This document shows, piece by piece, positions 43,883 to 52,936 of a stretch of DNA of 64,000 nt; the first letter of the stretch is position 1, and each line of letters opens with the position of its first letter. The position numbers were made by a program, and so were the translations under genes. Under the pieces are notes generated by a model. It worked only from the letters and a program-made list of their open reading frames with translations, did not search any database and was not told the origin of the DNA. The DNA lies in contig NZ_LMFZ01000048.1 of NCBI RefSeq assembly GCF_001427305.1, positions 249,355 to 313,354 on the forward strand. Reading direction: 5' to 3'. The stretch is from Duganella sp. Root1480D1. GTDB lineage: Bacteria > Pseudomonadota > Gammaproteobacteria > Burkholderiales > Burkholderiaceae_D.

Positions 43883-43906
43883 ATTTATCAAACAAGATTG
43901 ATAAAT
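43883..43906. repeat. Perfect 9-base inverted repeat after the Hpt gene
   Basis: ATTTATCAA (43883-43891) and TTGATAAAT (43898-43906) with spacer ACAAGA. It lies 2 bases after the hpt stop and 177 bases before the cold-shock ATG. There is no T-run, so it is more likely an operator than a terminator. Confidence 0.4.
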
Positions 43907-43996
43907 CTTGTCTATAGTTAGTCATACATGTTCGGGACCTGTTGGGCACGAAGTGAATTAATTTTCATTGCGACGTGCTTTTAGCAGGTATTTCGG

Positions 43997-44002
43997 TATA
44001 AT
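43997..44002 (+). promoter_or_regulatory. Candidate -10 of cold-shock gene
   Basis: A perfect TATAAT, 80 bases before the cold-shock ATG. A weak -35 (GTGCTT at 43975-43980) sits 16 bases upstream. A start near 44009 would give an untranslated leader of about 75 bases, as is usual for cold-shock mRNAs. Confidence 0.55.
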
Positions 44003-44082
44003 GGCGGATCGTTTAGATTCAGGTGACTGGGTTCAAACGGTATCACGGGCGTAAAGCTCATTTAACTGTAATAGGAATTGTA

Positions 44083-44286
44083 ATGGCAACTGGTATCGTA
44101 AAATGGTTCAACGACGCAAAGGGTTTTGGCTTCATTACCCCTGATGAAGGCGGCGAAGATCTGTTTGCTCACTTCTCGGCTATCCAAAGCGCCGGCTTCA
44201 AGTCGCTGCAGGAAAACCAACGCGTGTCCTTCGACGTGACCTCCGGCCCAAAAGGCAAGCAGGCGTCGAACATCCAGCCTCTGTAA
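44083..44286 (+). CDS. Cold-shock protein, CspA family
   Basis: A 67-residue single CSD protein that binds single-stranded RNA and DNA. RNP1 (KGFGFITPD) and RNP2 (LFAHFSAI) are intact. The start at 44083 (MATGIVKWFNDA) is the universal family start; the upstream in-frame ATG belongs to the leader. It is flanked by a strong promoter candidate and a strong terminator, so it is a monocistronic gene. Which Csp paralogue it is cannot be said. Confidence 0.95.
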   Translation: MATGIVKWFNDAKGFGFITPDEGGEDLFAHFSAIQSAGFKSLQENQRVSFDVTSGPKGKQASNIQPL

Positions 44287-44306
44287 TCGAGACGGATCAA
44301 AACGAT

Positions 44307-44337
44307 AAAAAATCCTCCGAATCGGAGGATTTTTTTT
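44307..44337 (+). terminator. Rho-independent terminator of cold-shock gene
   Basis: TCCTCC and GGAGGA form the core stem with loop GAATC, extended by six A-T pairs and followed by a run of eight T's. It is 21 bases after the stop. Confidence 0.9.
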
Positions 44338-44372
44338 CGCCCTTTCACTTTTTCGCCCTTACACCCCAGCTC

Positions 44373-44417
44373 GTGTCACTCCCTGGACTCCCTGGGGTCA
44401 CACCCCAAGTGTGACAC
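44373..44417. repeat. Intergenic inverted repeat containing GGGGTCACACCCC
   Basis: GTGTCAC (44373-44379) faces GTGACAC (44411-44417), and a nested GGGGTCACACCCC lies at 44393-44405. It sits in the gap between the cold-shock and LysR genes, convergent ends. It resembles in style the hairpin at 47053-47078; both contain GGGGTC near CCC runs. Confidence 0.4.
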
Positions 44418-44421
44418 GGCC

Positions 44422-45327
44422 TCAGCCCTTGCGCCAATAGCCCGGCTGGGCGTATGTGTGGCGCAGGAAATCGACGAAAGCGCGGATGCGGTATGGTAGG
44501 TGGCGCCGTTGCGCGAATACGGCGTAAATATCGTTCCCTGGCGCTGAATATTCGTTGAGCACAGGTTTTAATCGGCCCGCTTCAATATCAGCACCGACTT
44601 CCCACATCGAGCGCCACGCCAGGCCCTTGCCAGCCAATACCCAGTCGTGCAGCACCGCGCCGTCGTTGCAACTCATATTTCCCGCAATTTTCAGCGTCAC
44701 GTTTTTGTCGCCTTCGCGGAAAGTCCAGCCGCGCTGGCTGCCTTCGCTGCTGATGGTCATGCAGTTGTGCCTGGACAGGTCGTCCAGCGTCTTCGGCACA
44801 CCGTGGCGCTTGAGATAGGCCGGCGTACCGACCACCACGCGGTGGTTATCTGCCAGCTTCACGCTCACCAGATTGGAATCCGACATCGAAGCAATGCGGA
44901 TCGCCACGTCCACCCCTTCGCCAATCAAATCCACCACGCGGTCATTCAGGTTCAATGTCACCGCAACGTCACGGTGTTCCGCTAAAAAGGAAGGGACCAG
45001 CGGCGCGACATGCAGGCGTCCGAAGCCAGCCGGAGCGGAAATCATCAGGTGCCCCGTGGCGCGTGCGCTACGTTCTGCAACTGCGGCTTCCGCGCTTTCC
45101 AGGTCGACCAGGATGCGTTGGCAATCCTCAAGGAAGGCCGCGCCTTCGTCCGTCAGCGCCAGCTTGCGCGTGGTACGCTGGAGTAGTTTGACGCCGAGCC
45201 GCTGCTCCAGCGCGTCCAGGCGGCGCCCAATAACGGCGGGCGCTATGCCTTCCGCGCGAGCTGCCGCCGACAGGCTGCCGCGGTTGACCACTTCTACAAA
45301 GGTGGAGATTTGCCTGAACTGACCCAT
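44422..45327 (-). CDS. LysR-type transcriptional regulator
   Basis: A 301-residue LTTR with an N-terminal winged HTH (FVEVVNRGSLSAAARAEG, RLDALEQRLGVKLLQRTTR) and a periplasmic-binding-like effector domain. The C-terminus is ordinary for the family. It is divergent from malate synthase, with 124 bases between, so it probably controls aceB and itself. Three TTTTAGTC boxes in that gap are candidate binding sites. Confidence 0.93.
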   Translation of the reverse strand: MGQFRQISTFVEVVNRGSLSAAARAEGIAPAVIGRRLDALEQRLGVKLLQRTTRKLALTDEGAAFLEDCQRILVDLESAEAAVAERSARATGHLMISAPAGFGRLHVAPLVPSFLAEHRDVAVTLNLNDRVVDLIGEGVDVAIRIASMSDSNLVSVKLADNHRVVVGTPAYLKRHGVPKTLDDLSRHNCMTISSEGSQRGWTFREGDKNVTLKIAGNMSCNDGAVLHDWVLAGKGLAWRSMWEVGADIEAGRLKPVLNEYSAPGNDIYAVFAQRRHLPYRIRAFVDFLRHTYAQPGYWRKG

Positions 45328-45341
45328 AAGACCTCATTTAT

Positions 45342-45396
45342 GACTAAAACGCACAGATGAAGTGCTTTTTAGTCTTGTTTCTCTATGTTTTTAGTC
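45342..45396. promoter_or_regulatory. Three TTTTAGTC boxes between lysR and aceB
   Basis: Identical 8-base boxes at 45342-45349 (inverted), 45367-45374 and 45389-45396. The second and third are direct repeats exactly 22 bases apart, two helical turns; the first is inverted at 25 bases. This layout fits LysR-type recognition and activation sites. Confidence 0.6.
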
Positions 45397-45451
45397 AATA
45401 TACTGGAAAACATCGAATCACAACACTAATCATCAATCACGGAGAAAGACT

Positions 45452-47041
<1,590 letters not shown>

Positions 47042-47052
47042 ACCGGTACACC

Positions 47053-47078
47053 GGGGTCTGGCCCAAGGGTCAGACCCC
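47053..47078. terminator. Hairpin between convergent aceB and isomerase genes
   Basis: GGGGTCTGGCCC and GGGTCAGACCCC pair over 12 bases with one G-T wobble around an AA centre. No T-run follows directly, so it may be a Rho-assisted or repeat-type hairpin rather than a classic terminator. Confidence 0.5.
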
Positions 47079-47085
47079 GAATGTT

Positions 47086-47736
47086 TTATCGGTTTTGACG
47101 GGAAGCCAGCGGCGGTCTGTCGAGAAATTCCTGCAAGCGCGCCTCATCGATACGATGGCCAGCTATCCTGCGCAGCAGGCTCTCGATCCGGTCCGCGCCC
47201 CAGAACAATTCGCCCTCATAAACAAAACTCGGCACGCCGAAAATGCCATCGTTGATGGCCTGCTCGGTTGCACGCGCCAGTTCCGCCTTTACTTCAGGCG
47301 TTCCCGCCGCAGCAACAAGCGCCTCGCCATCCAGTCCGCAATCACGGGCCACGCGCGCCAGCACCTCGAAATCCTGCGCATCCTGGCCCAGCTCCCAAGT
47401 TGCCGCCATCACCGCAGTGACGAACGCGATCCGTTCCGACCGCCCGCCAATCGCCGTTGCCATTCGCAGCATAGGCAATGGATTGAATGGATGCCCCGGC
47501 GGCCCCGCAAATTCCAGCCCCTGCGCAGATGCCTGCCGCATCACGTCGCGGAAAGTCAGAACACGTTTCGCCGGCACCTCCGCCGGTCCCACCAAGCCAT
47601 GCTTGTTCAGCATTGCCGCAAACAACACAGGAACCATTTCAAGCTGCACGCCCGCCGCTTCAATGCGGGCAATCTGCTTGGTTGCCAGCCACACGAAAGG
47701 GCTGATGGGGTCAACGTACATGCGGACGGTTTGCAT
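47086..47736 (-). CDS. DsbA-family protein, 2-hydroxychromene-2-carboxylate isomerase-like
   Basis: A 216-residue thioredoxin-fold protein of the DsbA/kappa-GST type. It begins VRMYVDPISPFVWLAT, where the CxxC of true DsbA is replaced by SPF. The later motifs FGVPSFVYEGELFWGADR and LARVARDCGLD match HCCA isomerases (NahD-like), which use glutathione. It may isomerise an aromatic ring-cleavage product. There is no aromatic catabolic operon nearby. Convergent with aceB. Confidence 0.82.
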   Translation of the reverse strand: MQTVRMYVDPISPFVWLATKQIARIEAAGVQLEMVPVLFAAMLNKHGLVGPAEVPAKRVLTFRDVMRQASAQGLEFAGPPGHPFNPLPMLRMATAIGGRSERIAFVTAVMAATWELGQDAQDFEVLARVARDCGLDGEALVAAAGTPEVKAELARATEQAINDGIFGVPSFVYEGELFWGADRIESLLRRIAGHRIDEARLQEFLDRPPLASRQNR

Positions 47737-47749
47737 AGAACTCCTTAGG

Positions 47750-48535
47750 TCAGAAGGTATTCTTCCACTCCCTTAGCGCAGCGAAAACGGCAACCGGCGG
47801 CTCATCGCCACGCAATTTGCCGGCTTCACGCAACTGGGCGGCGATTTCAGGCTCACGATAACGCAGGAAAGGGTTGGTGGCGCGTTCCAGGCCGATGGTG
47901 CTTGGCACGGTCGGCTCGCCGCGCGCGCGGGTCGCGGTATCGGCGGCCACCCGGGCGGCCAAGGCTGGATTTCCAGGTTCCACCGCACTGGCGAAACGCA
48001 GATTGGACAAGGTGTATTCATGGGCGCAGAACACCTTGGTGGCTTCCGGCAGTGCTGCCAGCTTGCCGAGCGAACTGACCATCTGCTCTGGAGTGCCTTC
48101 GAACAGGCGCCCGCAACCGCCGGCAAACAGGGTGTCGCCACAAAATACCCAAGGCACGGCGCCATCGCGGACATAGGCGATATGGCCGCGCGTATGGCCC
48201 GGCACATCCAGCATGCGCAGCGACAAGTCCAGCCCGGGAACCTGCACCCGGTCGCCTTCGCCCAGCGGCACGGTCACGGCTGCGATACCATCATGGCGCG
48301 GGCCGAAAACCGGTACCTGGAAACTGGCCAAAAGCCCCGGCACGCCCCCAATATGGTCAGCATGGTGATGGGTGAGTAGAATGGCGGTAAGCGTCAGGCT
48401 GTGCTGGCGGAGGGCGGCAAGGATAGGCGCCGCGTCGCCGGGATCGACTGCTGCTGCGTTACGGCCATCGTGGACCAGCCATAGGTAGTTGTCCTTGAAA
48501 GCGGGGACGGTCAGGACGGAAACAGGTTTGCTCAT
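47750..48535 (-). CDS. gloB: Hydroxyacylglutathione hydrolase (glyoxalase II)
   Basis: A metallo-beta-lactamase-fold enzyme of 261 residues that hydrolyses S-lactoylglutathione. The metal motif is THHHADHIGG. VFCGDTLFAGGCGRLFEGTPEQM and the later CAHEYTLSN also belong to the family. The ATG at 48535 (MSKPVSVLTVPAFKDNY) gives the normal N-terminus; an extension upstream runs into the divergent gene. It is divergent from the methyltransferase, with 20 bases between them. Confidence 0.95.
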   Translation of the reverse strand: MSKPVSVLTVPAFKDNYLWLVHDGRNAAAVDPGDAAPILAALRQHSLTLTAILLTHHHADHIGGVPGLLASFQVPVFGPRHDGIAAVTVPLGEGDRVQVPGLDLSLRMLDVPGHTRGHIAYVRDGAVPWVFCGDTLFAGGCGRLFEGTPEQMVSSLGKLAALPEATKVFCAHEYTLSNLRFASAVEPGNPALAARVAADTATRARGEPTVPSTIGLERATNPFLRYREPEIAAQLREAGKLRGDEPPVAVFAALREWKNTF

Positions 48536-48555
48536 GGGCTCAATAGAGGGAATGC

Positions 48556-49335
48556 ATGGATAGCGCAACATCCGACGAATCCATTATAGCGTTCGACAAA
48601 TGGCTTGAAACACCGCCGGGTGCATATGTGCGCGCCTGGGAGCAGGCATGCCTGGACAAGATGGTAGCCGATATCTTCGGCTTCAACGCCGTGCAGATTG
48701 GTATGCCGCAGATCGACGCGCTGGCGGCCAATCGCATGCCGCACCAATGGCTGGCTGACATCCGCCTGCGCCCGCGCCAGTCCGGCAGTGGCCGTGCGGT
48801 GGCTGTTACATTGGACAGCGTAGAGCTGCCATTCGCCACCAACAGCATGGACCTGGTCGTGCTGCCGCACGTTCTGGAATTCTCGGCCGAGCCGCACCAG
48901 GTGCTGCGCGAGGTGGAAAGGGTGCTGATCCCGGAGGGACAGGTCATCGTCTGCGGCTTCAATCCGGCCAGCCTGTGGGGCTTGCGCCAGTTAAGCGGGC
49001 GCCTGACCGGATCGCATTACCTGCCCAAAGCAGGTGAGTTCATATCCATGCCGCGCATCAAAGACTGGCTAAAATTGCTGAATATGGGTGTCAGCCACAC
49101 GCACCTGGGATGCTATGCGCCTGCCTGCCGCACCGAGCGCTGGCTGGCGCGCTACAACTTCATGGACCGCGCCGGCCCCAATTACTGGCCATATTTTGGC
49201 GCGGTGTACATGGTTCAGGCGATCAAACGCGTGAAAGGCATGCGCCTGATCGGCCCGGCCTGGAAACAGAAAACGGCCAAGGCGGGCGTACCCGTCCCGG
49301 CCACCAACAAACACAAAGAAAGATTCGATGGATAA
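48556..49335 (+). CDS. SAM-dependent methyltransferase-like protein
   Basis: A 259-residue class I methyltransferase-like protein of the type found between gloB and rnhA in many proteobacteria. The motif II/III region is present (ELPFATNSMDLVVLPHVLEF, REVERVLIPEGQVIVCGFN), but the usual G-x-G-x-G SAM loop is not obvious, reading NAVQIGMPQIDAL. Activity is therefore uncertain. Its 3' end overlaps rnhA by 8 bases. The function of the family is not established. Confidence 0.78.
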   Translation: MDSATSDESIIAFDKWLETPPGAYVRAWEQACLDKMVADIFGFNAVQIGMPQIDALAANRMPHQWLADIRLRPRQSGSGRAVAVTLDSVELPFATNSMDLVVLPHVLEFSAEPHQVLREVERVLIPEGQVIVCGFNPASLWGLRQLSGRLTGSHYLPKAGEFISMPRIKDWLKLLNMGVSHTHLGCYAPACRTERWLARYNFMDRAGPNYWPYFGAVYMVQAIKRVKGMRLIGPAWKQKTAKAGVPVPATNKHKERFDG

Positions 49336-49768
49336 AGTAGAGATTTATACGGACGGTGCGTGCAAAGGTAATCCCGGCACGGGCGGCTGGGGCGCGCTGA
49401 TGATCGCGGGCGACGCCAAGAAAGAACTGTTCGGCGGCGAGCTGAATACCACCAACAACCGCATGGAACTGACCGCGGTAATCGAATCGCTGAAAGCCCT
49501 GAAGCGGCCATGCGAGGTGGTCCTGCACACCGACAGCCAGTACGTCCAGAAGGGCATCAGCGAATGGATCCACGGTTGGAAGGCGCGCGGCTGGAAGACT
49601 TCAACCAAGGAGCCGGTCAAGAACGCCGACCTGTGGCAGGCGCTCGACGCAGCGCAAGCCCTGCACACCGTCGATTGGCGTTGGGTGCGCGGTCACAACG
49701 GCCACCCGGGCAATGAGCGCGCCGACCAACTGGCCAACCTGGGCGTGGAATCGGTCCGCCGCAAATAA
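49328..49768 (+). CDS. rnhA: Ribonuclease HI
   Basis: Cuts RNA in RNA-DNA hybrids, removing primers and R-loops. A 146-residue enzyme with catalytic residues in YTDGACKGNPG (Asp), NNRMELTAVIE (Glu), HTDSQYV (Asp) and NERADQLA (Asp). All four are intact. It overlaps the methyltransferase gene by 8 bases and is 45 bases before dnaQ. The linkage rnhA-dnaQ is standard. Confidence 0.97.
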   Translation: MDKVEIYTDGACKGNPGTGGWGALMIAGDAKKELFGGELNTTNNRMELTAVIESLKALKRPCEVVLHTDSQYVQKGISEWIHGWKARGWKTSTKEPVKNADLWQALDAAQALHTVDWRWVRGHNGHPGNERADQLANLGVESVRRK

Positions 49769-49813
49769 GGCCTGTTATACTTCGCCGCTTGCTACGAACT
49801 TATTCGTCAATTT

Positions 49814-50515
49814 ATGCGTCAAATCGTCCTCGATACCGAAACCACCGGCATTAACCCTAAACAGGGTAACCGAATCATTGAAATAGGCTGCGTTGAGCTG
49901 TTTGAGCGCAAGCTGACCGGGAATAACTTCCACGTTTACATCAATCCTGAGCGTGATTCGGAAGAGGGCGCATTGGCCGTTCACGGCCTGACCACTGAGT
50001 TTTTGCGCGATAAACCGCGCTTCCATGAGGTAGTGGAGGACCTGCGCGCGTATATCCAGGGCGCCGAAGTCATCATCCACAATGCGCCATTCGACCTGGG
50101 TTTCTTGAACCACGAGTTCAATCTGCTCAAGCTGCCGACGTTCGACTCCCACATCGGCGGTGTGATTGATACGCTGGTGCAGGCGAAGGAAATGCGCCCT
50201 GGCAAACGCAACTCGCTGGATGCACTGTGCGAACACTTTGGCATCTCCAACGCCCACCGCAAACTGCACGGCGCGTTGCTGGACGCGGAGTTATTGGCTG
50301 ATGTTTATTTGGCAATGACTCGTGGCCAGAACAGCCTGGGCATGGACATCGTCATCGAGGAATCGGGCAGCGGTATTGCCATGGCGGAAATCGCCTTGGC
50401 CGACGTCATTGTGCTGCGCGCGAGTGAAACCGAAGAAGCTGAGCACATCGCATTGCTGGACGGCCTGGACAAGGCAGTCAAGGGAACTTGTGTTTGGCGC
50501 AACCCTAGTCTATAA
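49814..50515 (+). CDS. dnaQ: DNA polymerase III epsilon subunit (3'-5' proofreading exonuclease)
   Basis: A 233-residue DEDDh exonuclease. Exo I is LDTETTGINP, Exo II is NAPFDLGFLN, and Exo III is the HGALLDAELLADVY region. The C-terminal about 45 residues contact the polymerase alpha subunit in this family. The ATG at 49814 starts MRQIVLDTE as expected. The tRNA gene follows after 12 bases. Confidence 0.96.
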   Translation: MRQIVLDTETTGINPKQGNRIIEIGCVELFERKLTGNNFHVYINPERDSEEGALAVHGLTTEFLRDKPRFHEVVEDLRAYIQGAEVIIHNAPFDLGFLNHEFNLLKLPTFDSHIGGVIDTLVQAKEMRPGKRNSLDALCEHFGISNAHRKLHGALLDAELLADVYLAMTRGQNSLGMDIVIEESGSGIAMAEIALADVIVLRASETEEAEHIALLDGLDKAVKGTCVWRNPSL

Positions 50516-50527
50516 TAGCGCCACTTC

Positions 50528-50602
50528 GGGAGGTTAGCTCAGGGGTAGAGCACTGCATTCACACTGCAGGGGTCACAAGTTCGAAACTTGTACTTCCCAC
50601 CA
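50528..50602 (+). tRNA. tRNA-Val(CAC)
   Basis: A 75-base tRNA with encoded CCA. The acceptor stem pairs GGGAGGT with ACTTCCC (one G-T). The D-arm holds GCTCAGGGGTAGAGC and the anticodon arm CTGCA-TTCACAC-TGCAG, giving anticodon CAC, which decodes GUG. The T-arm contains TTCGAAA. Everything downstream to about 56773 looks acquired, so its 3' end may be an integration site. Confidence 0.95.
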
Positions 50603-50620
50603 AGTTTCACCAATCAAATC

Positions 50621-50654
50621 AAAGGCTTGCGCATTCACGTCGCAGGCCTTTTTT
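50621..50654 (+). terminator. Terminator after tRNA-Val
   Basis: AAAGGCTTGCG and CGCAGGCCTTT pair over 11 bases (one G-T) around a 9-base loop, followed by six T's. It is 19 bases after the tRNA 3' end. Confidence 0.8.
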
Positions 50655-50732
50655 GTTTGGTGTGGAAAAAGTGTGGAAAAGTGGATTTGACCACTTTTTT
50701 CGATTCGATGTTCGCTGCCTCTCGCGCATAGA

Positions 50733-51191
50733 ATGAAGAAGCACGGTGACATCGCTTACGAACTCGGGGTCGTGCAGTGCGTGCGCTCGGTCGAGGAGGC
50801 AGAAGAGCACACGTGGGCGGAGATTTCGCAATATCTTCACTCAATGAGTCCGTATGATTTTCAGGAGCTGATCACAGACTTGCTGAGAGCGATGTCAACG
50901 TGAGCTGGGTTTCGCCATCTGGCAAGAATGGTGGAGTAGACATTCTCGCTCGTCCGGACGCGCTTGGAACTCGTCCGCCTCGCGTTAAAGTGCAGGTAAA
51001 GCGGTAGTAGAAATCGGTTAGCGTTGACGGATTGAGATCTTCCTCGCATTGTTGGAGGCGATGACGTTGGACTATTAGTGTGCACCGGCGGCTTCACGAG
51101 AGACGCTGAAACCGAATTATGATCGGCTCCTGACCAGGCGCGACGCGGTTTGCCTCTGCGACCGATTCAGTTCGTATCGTCCGCCGGTTAG
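50733..51191 (+). pseudogene. Decayed Mrr-type restriction endonuclease
   Basis: Pieces of one protein appear in changing frames. Frame A (50733-50903) reads SVEEAEEHTWAEISQYLHSM and FQELITDLLRAM. Frame B (50900-51007) reads VSWVSPSGKNGGVDILARPD and VKVQVKR, the PD-(D/E)xK core with Asp and QVK. Then come VSVDGLRS, DDVGLLVCTGGFTRDAETEL and finally LPLRPIQFVSSAG ending at 51191. At least five frame changes and an internal deletion before YDRL make it non-functional. The order matches Mrr-like restriction endonucleases that cut modified DNA. It is the first item after the tRNA. Confidence 0.82.
51128..51187 (+). repeat. Copy 1 of a degenerate direct repeat (mrr 3' end)
   Basis: TGACCAGGCGCGACGCG and CCGATTCAGTTCGTATCGTCCGCCG in split form; it codes for the end of the decayed endonuclease. 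A similar segment lies at 54195-54250, on the other side of the SIR2 gene. Confidence 0.55.
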
Positions 51192-51280
51192 CTTGCAAAA
51201 TATGCCAGCCTAAATTAGGCTTTTGCTTTGCACTACAGCCGGTCGTCGCCAGCTTCGTAATCTTCTCATTTGGGACACAC

Positions 51281-52852
51281 GTGAATTTGAAAGAAAGACT
51301 TGTCGCGCATTTTCAGGCCGCGCCATCCACACCATTTCTGTTTATAGGCTCGGGCTTTTCCCGACGTTATCTCGGGCTTGAAGGTTGGGAGGAATTGCTT
51401 CGGAAGTTCTGCACCAATATAAAGAGTTTTGAGTACTATTTGGCTTCCGCGAACGGTGATCTTGCGGGTGCCGCTTCTGCAATGGCAGAGGACTTTCACG
51501 AGATGTGGTGGAATAGCCCTGCGTACGAGGCGAGCCGCGAGCGTAACAAGGCGAAGGTAAGGGATAAGACGTCTGCACTAAGGATTGAGATCAGCAACTA
51601 CTTGAATTCGATCTCATTGTCAGATTTGATGGCCTCCGAATATCGAAAAGAGATTGAGCTTCTGTCCAAGCTTAACGTGGACGGTATTATCACAACGAAC
51701 TGGGATCTTTTGCTCGAAAAATTGTTCCCCGACTATAAGGTGTACATTGGGCAGTCGGAACTCCTTTTCTCGAACCCGCAGTCGATCGCTGAGATCTACA
51801 AAATTCATGGATCATCCACACGTGCGGCATCCTTGATTCTAACTCGCGAGGACTATGAAGATTTCGAAAGCAAGAATCCATATCTCGCTGCAAAACTCAT
51901 CACATTGTTTGTCGAGCATCCCATCGTCTTTATCGGATACTCCTTGACTGACCGCAATATTGCGGCGCTGCTCAAATCGATCGTAGCTGTGTTGGGTCCG
52001 GAGAATATTAAAAAGTTGCAGAACAATCTGGTCTTTTTACAGCGCTCGGATAAAGAGGACGGGGAGTACAGCGAAACATATTTGACGATCGATGGAGGTC
52101 AGATCCCGATTACAATTGTCAAATCGAAGAGCTTTGTTCCAATGTATGAGGCATTGGACCAGGTTAAGCGAAGGATTCCAGCTCGTGTGTTGAGGTTGTG
52201 TAAAGAGCAGCTTTACGAGCTTGTGAAATCGGGTACTCCTGAGGCCAAACTATGCGTGGTTGATATCGATAAAATTGAAAAGAAGGAAGACGTTCAATTC
52301 GTCGTGGGGGTCGGAGTTGCAAGTGAACGAACCAATGAGATCGGATACCAGGCGATATCAATGGTTGACCTATTCAAGGATGTGCTGAGCGCGGAAGGAA
52401 AGTTCGACGCCCAGAAGATACTGATGAATACAGTGCCTTCCCTGGGCAAGGGCGCGACTTACGTGCCTGTGTTCAGGTACCTCAAGGGATGCGGGATATC
52501 GAGTGCTGAAGAATATGCGGCCTCTCAGTTCAAAGTGGAAAAGCACATACTGCCAACGCTGGCAAGTTACGCGTCCTCGGGTTATGCCAAAGCGTTTCTT
52601 CGTTCAGAGAAGCATAAAGATGCTGCTCAAATAATAAGCACAAATCCGCCAGAAAAAGCGGCGATCTTCTTGGCCTTCTTGCCTAAAGAACGCTTCGATG
52701 CCGAGCTGGTGCGACAGTTCTTGCTGGATAATATTGATCGTTTCGACTCTGCAAGTTATTCCACCTTCTTCAGAAAACTCGCATGTTTGCTTGATCGCAT
52801 CTCGTTCGGCTGGGATAGCGACGATGCGCATGCGAAATCAAGGAAACCATAG
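51281..52852 (+). CDS. SIR2-family (NADase-type) probable anti-phage protein
   Basis: A 523-residue protein. Residues 1-290 form a SIR2 domain with the NAD loop FIGSGFSRRYLG (Gly23-Ser27), TTNWD (138-142), the catalytic-type His176 in KIHGSS, and VFIGYSLTDRNI. The remaining about 230 residues are a helical sensor-like region I cannot name. This layout matches defence SIR2 proteins that deplete NAD on phage infection; no second gene is attached. The start is GTG at 51281 with only a weak Shine-Dalgarno. Base composition is visibly A/T-richer than the flanks. It lies between a dead restriction gene and an IS element. Confidence 0.85.
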   Translation: MNLKERLVAHFQAAPSTPFLFIGSGFSRRYLGLEGWEELLRKFCTNIKSFEYYLASANGDLAGAASAMAEDFHEMWWNSPAYEASRERNKAKVRDKTSALRIEISNYLNSISLSDLMASEYRKEIELLSKLNVDGIITTNWDLLLEKLFPDYKVYIGQSELLFSNPQSIAEIYKIHGSSTRAASLILTREDYEDFESKNPYLAAKLITLFVEHPIVFIGYSLTDRNIAALLKSIVAVLGPENIKKLQNNLVFLQRSDKEDGEYSETYLTIDGGQIPITIVKSKSFVPMYEALDQVKRRIPARVLRLCKEQLYELVKSGTPEAKLCVVDIDKIEKKEDVQFVVGVGVASERTNEIGYQAISMVDLFKDVLSAEGKFDAQKILMNTVPSLGKGATYVPVFRYLKGCGISSAEEYAASQFKVEKHILPTLASYASSGYAKAFLRSEKHKDAAQIISTNPPEKAAIFLAFLPKERFDAELVRQFLLDNIDRFDSASYSTFFRKLACLLDRISFGWDSDDAHAKSRKP

Positions 52853-52932
52853 CGAAGAAACGGCCATTCACAGATGGAATTCCTAAAAAGAAGGGCACGC
52901 ATTTATATGTGCTAATCCTAACTGTACCTGAC

Positions 52933-52936
52933 ACTA
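52933..52936. repeat. Target-site duplication, left copy (ACTA)
   Basis: ACTA directly before the left end of the IS5-family element; the matching ACTA is at 54171-54174. Confidence 0.85.

Noticed and set aside
52853..52936. Truncation of the SIR2 gene by the IS5 element
   Set aside because: The stop codon is 84 bases before the IS end, so the frame was not broken by the insertion.
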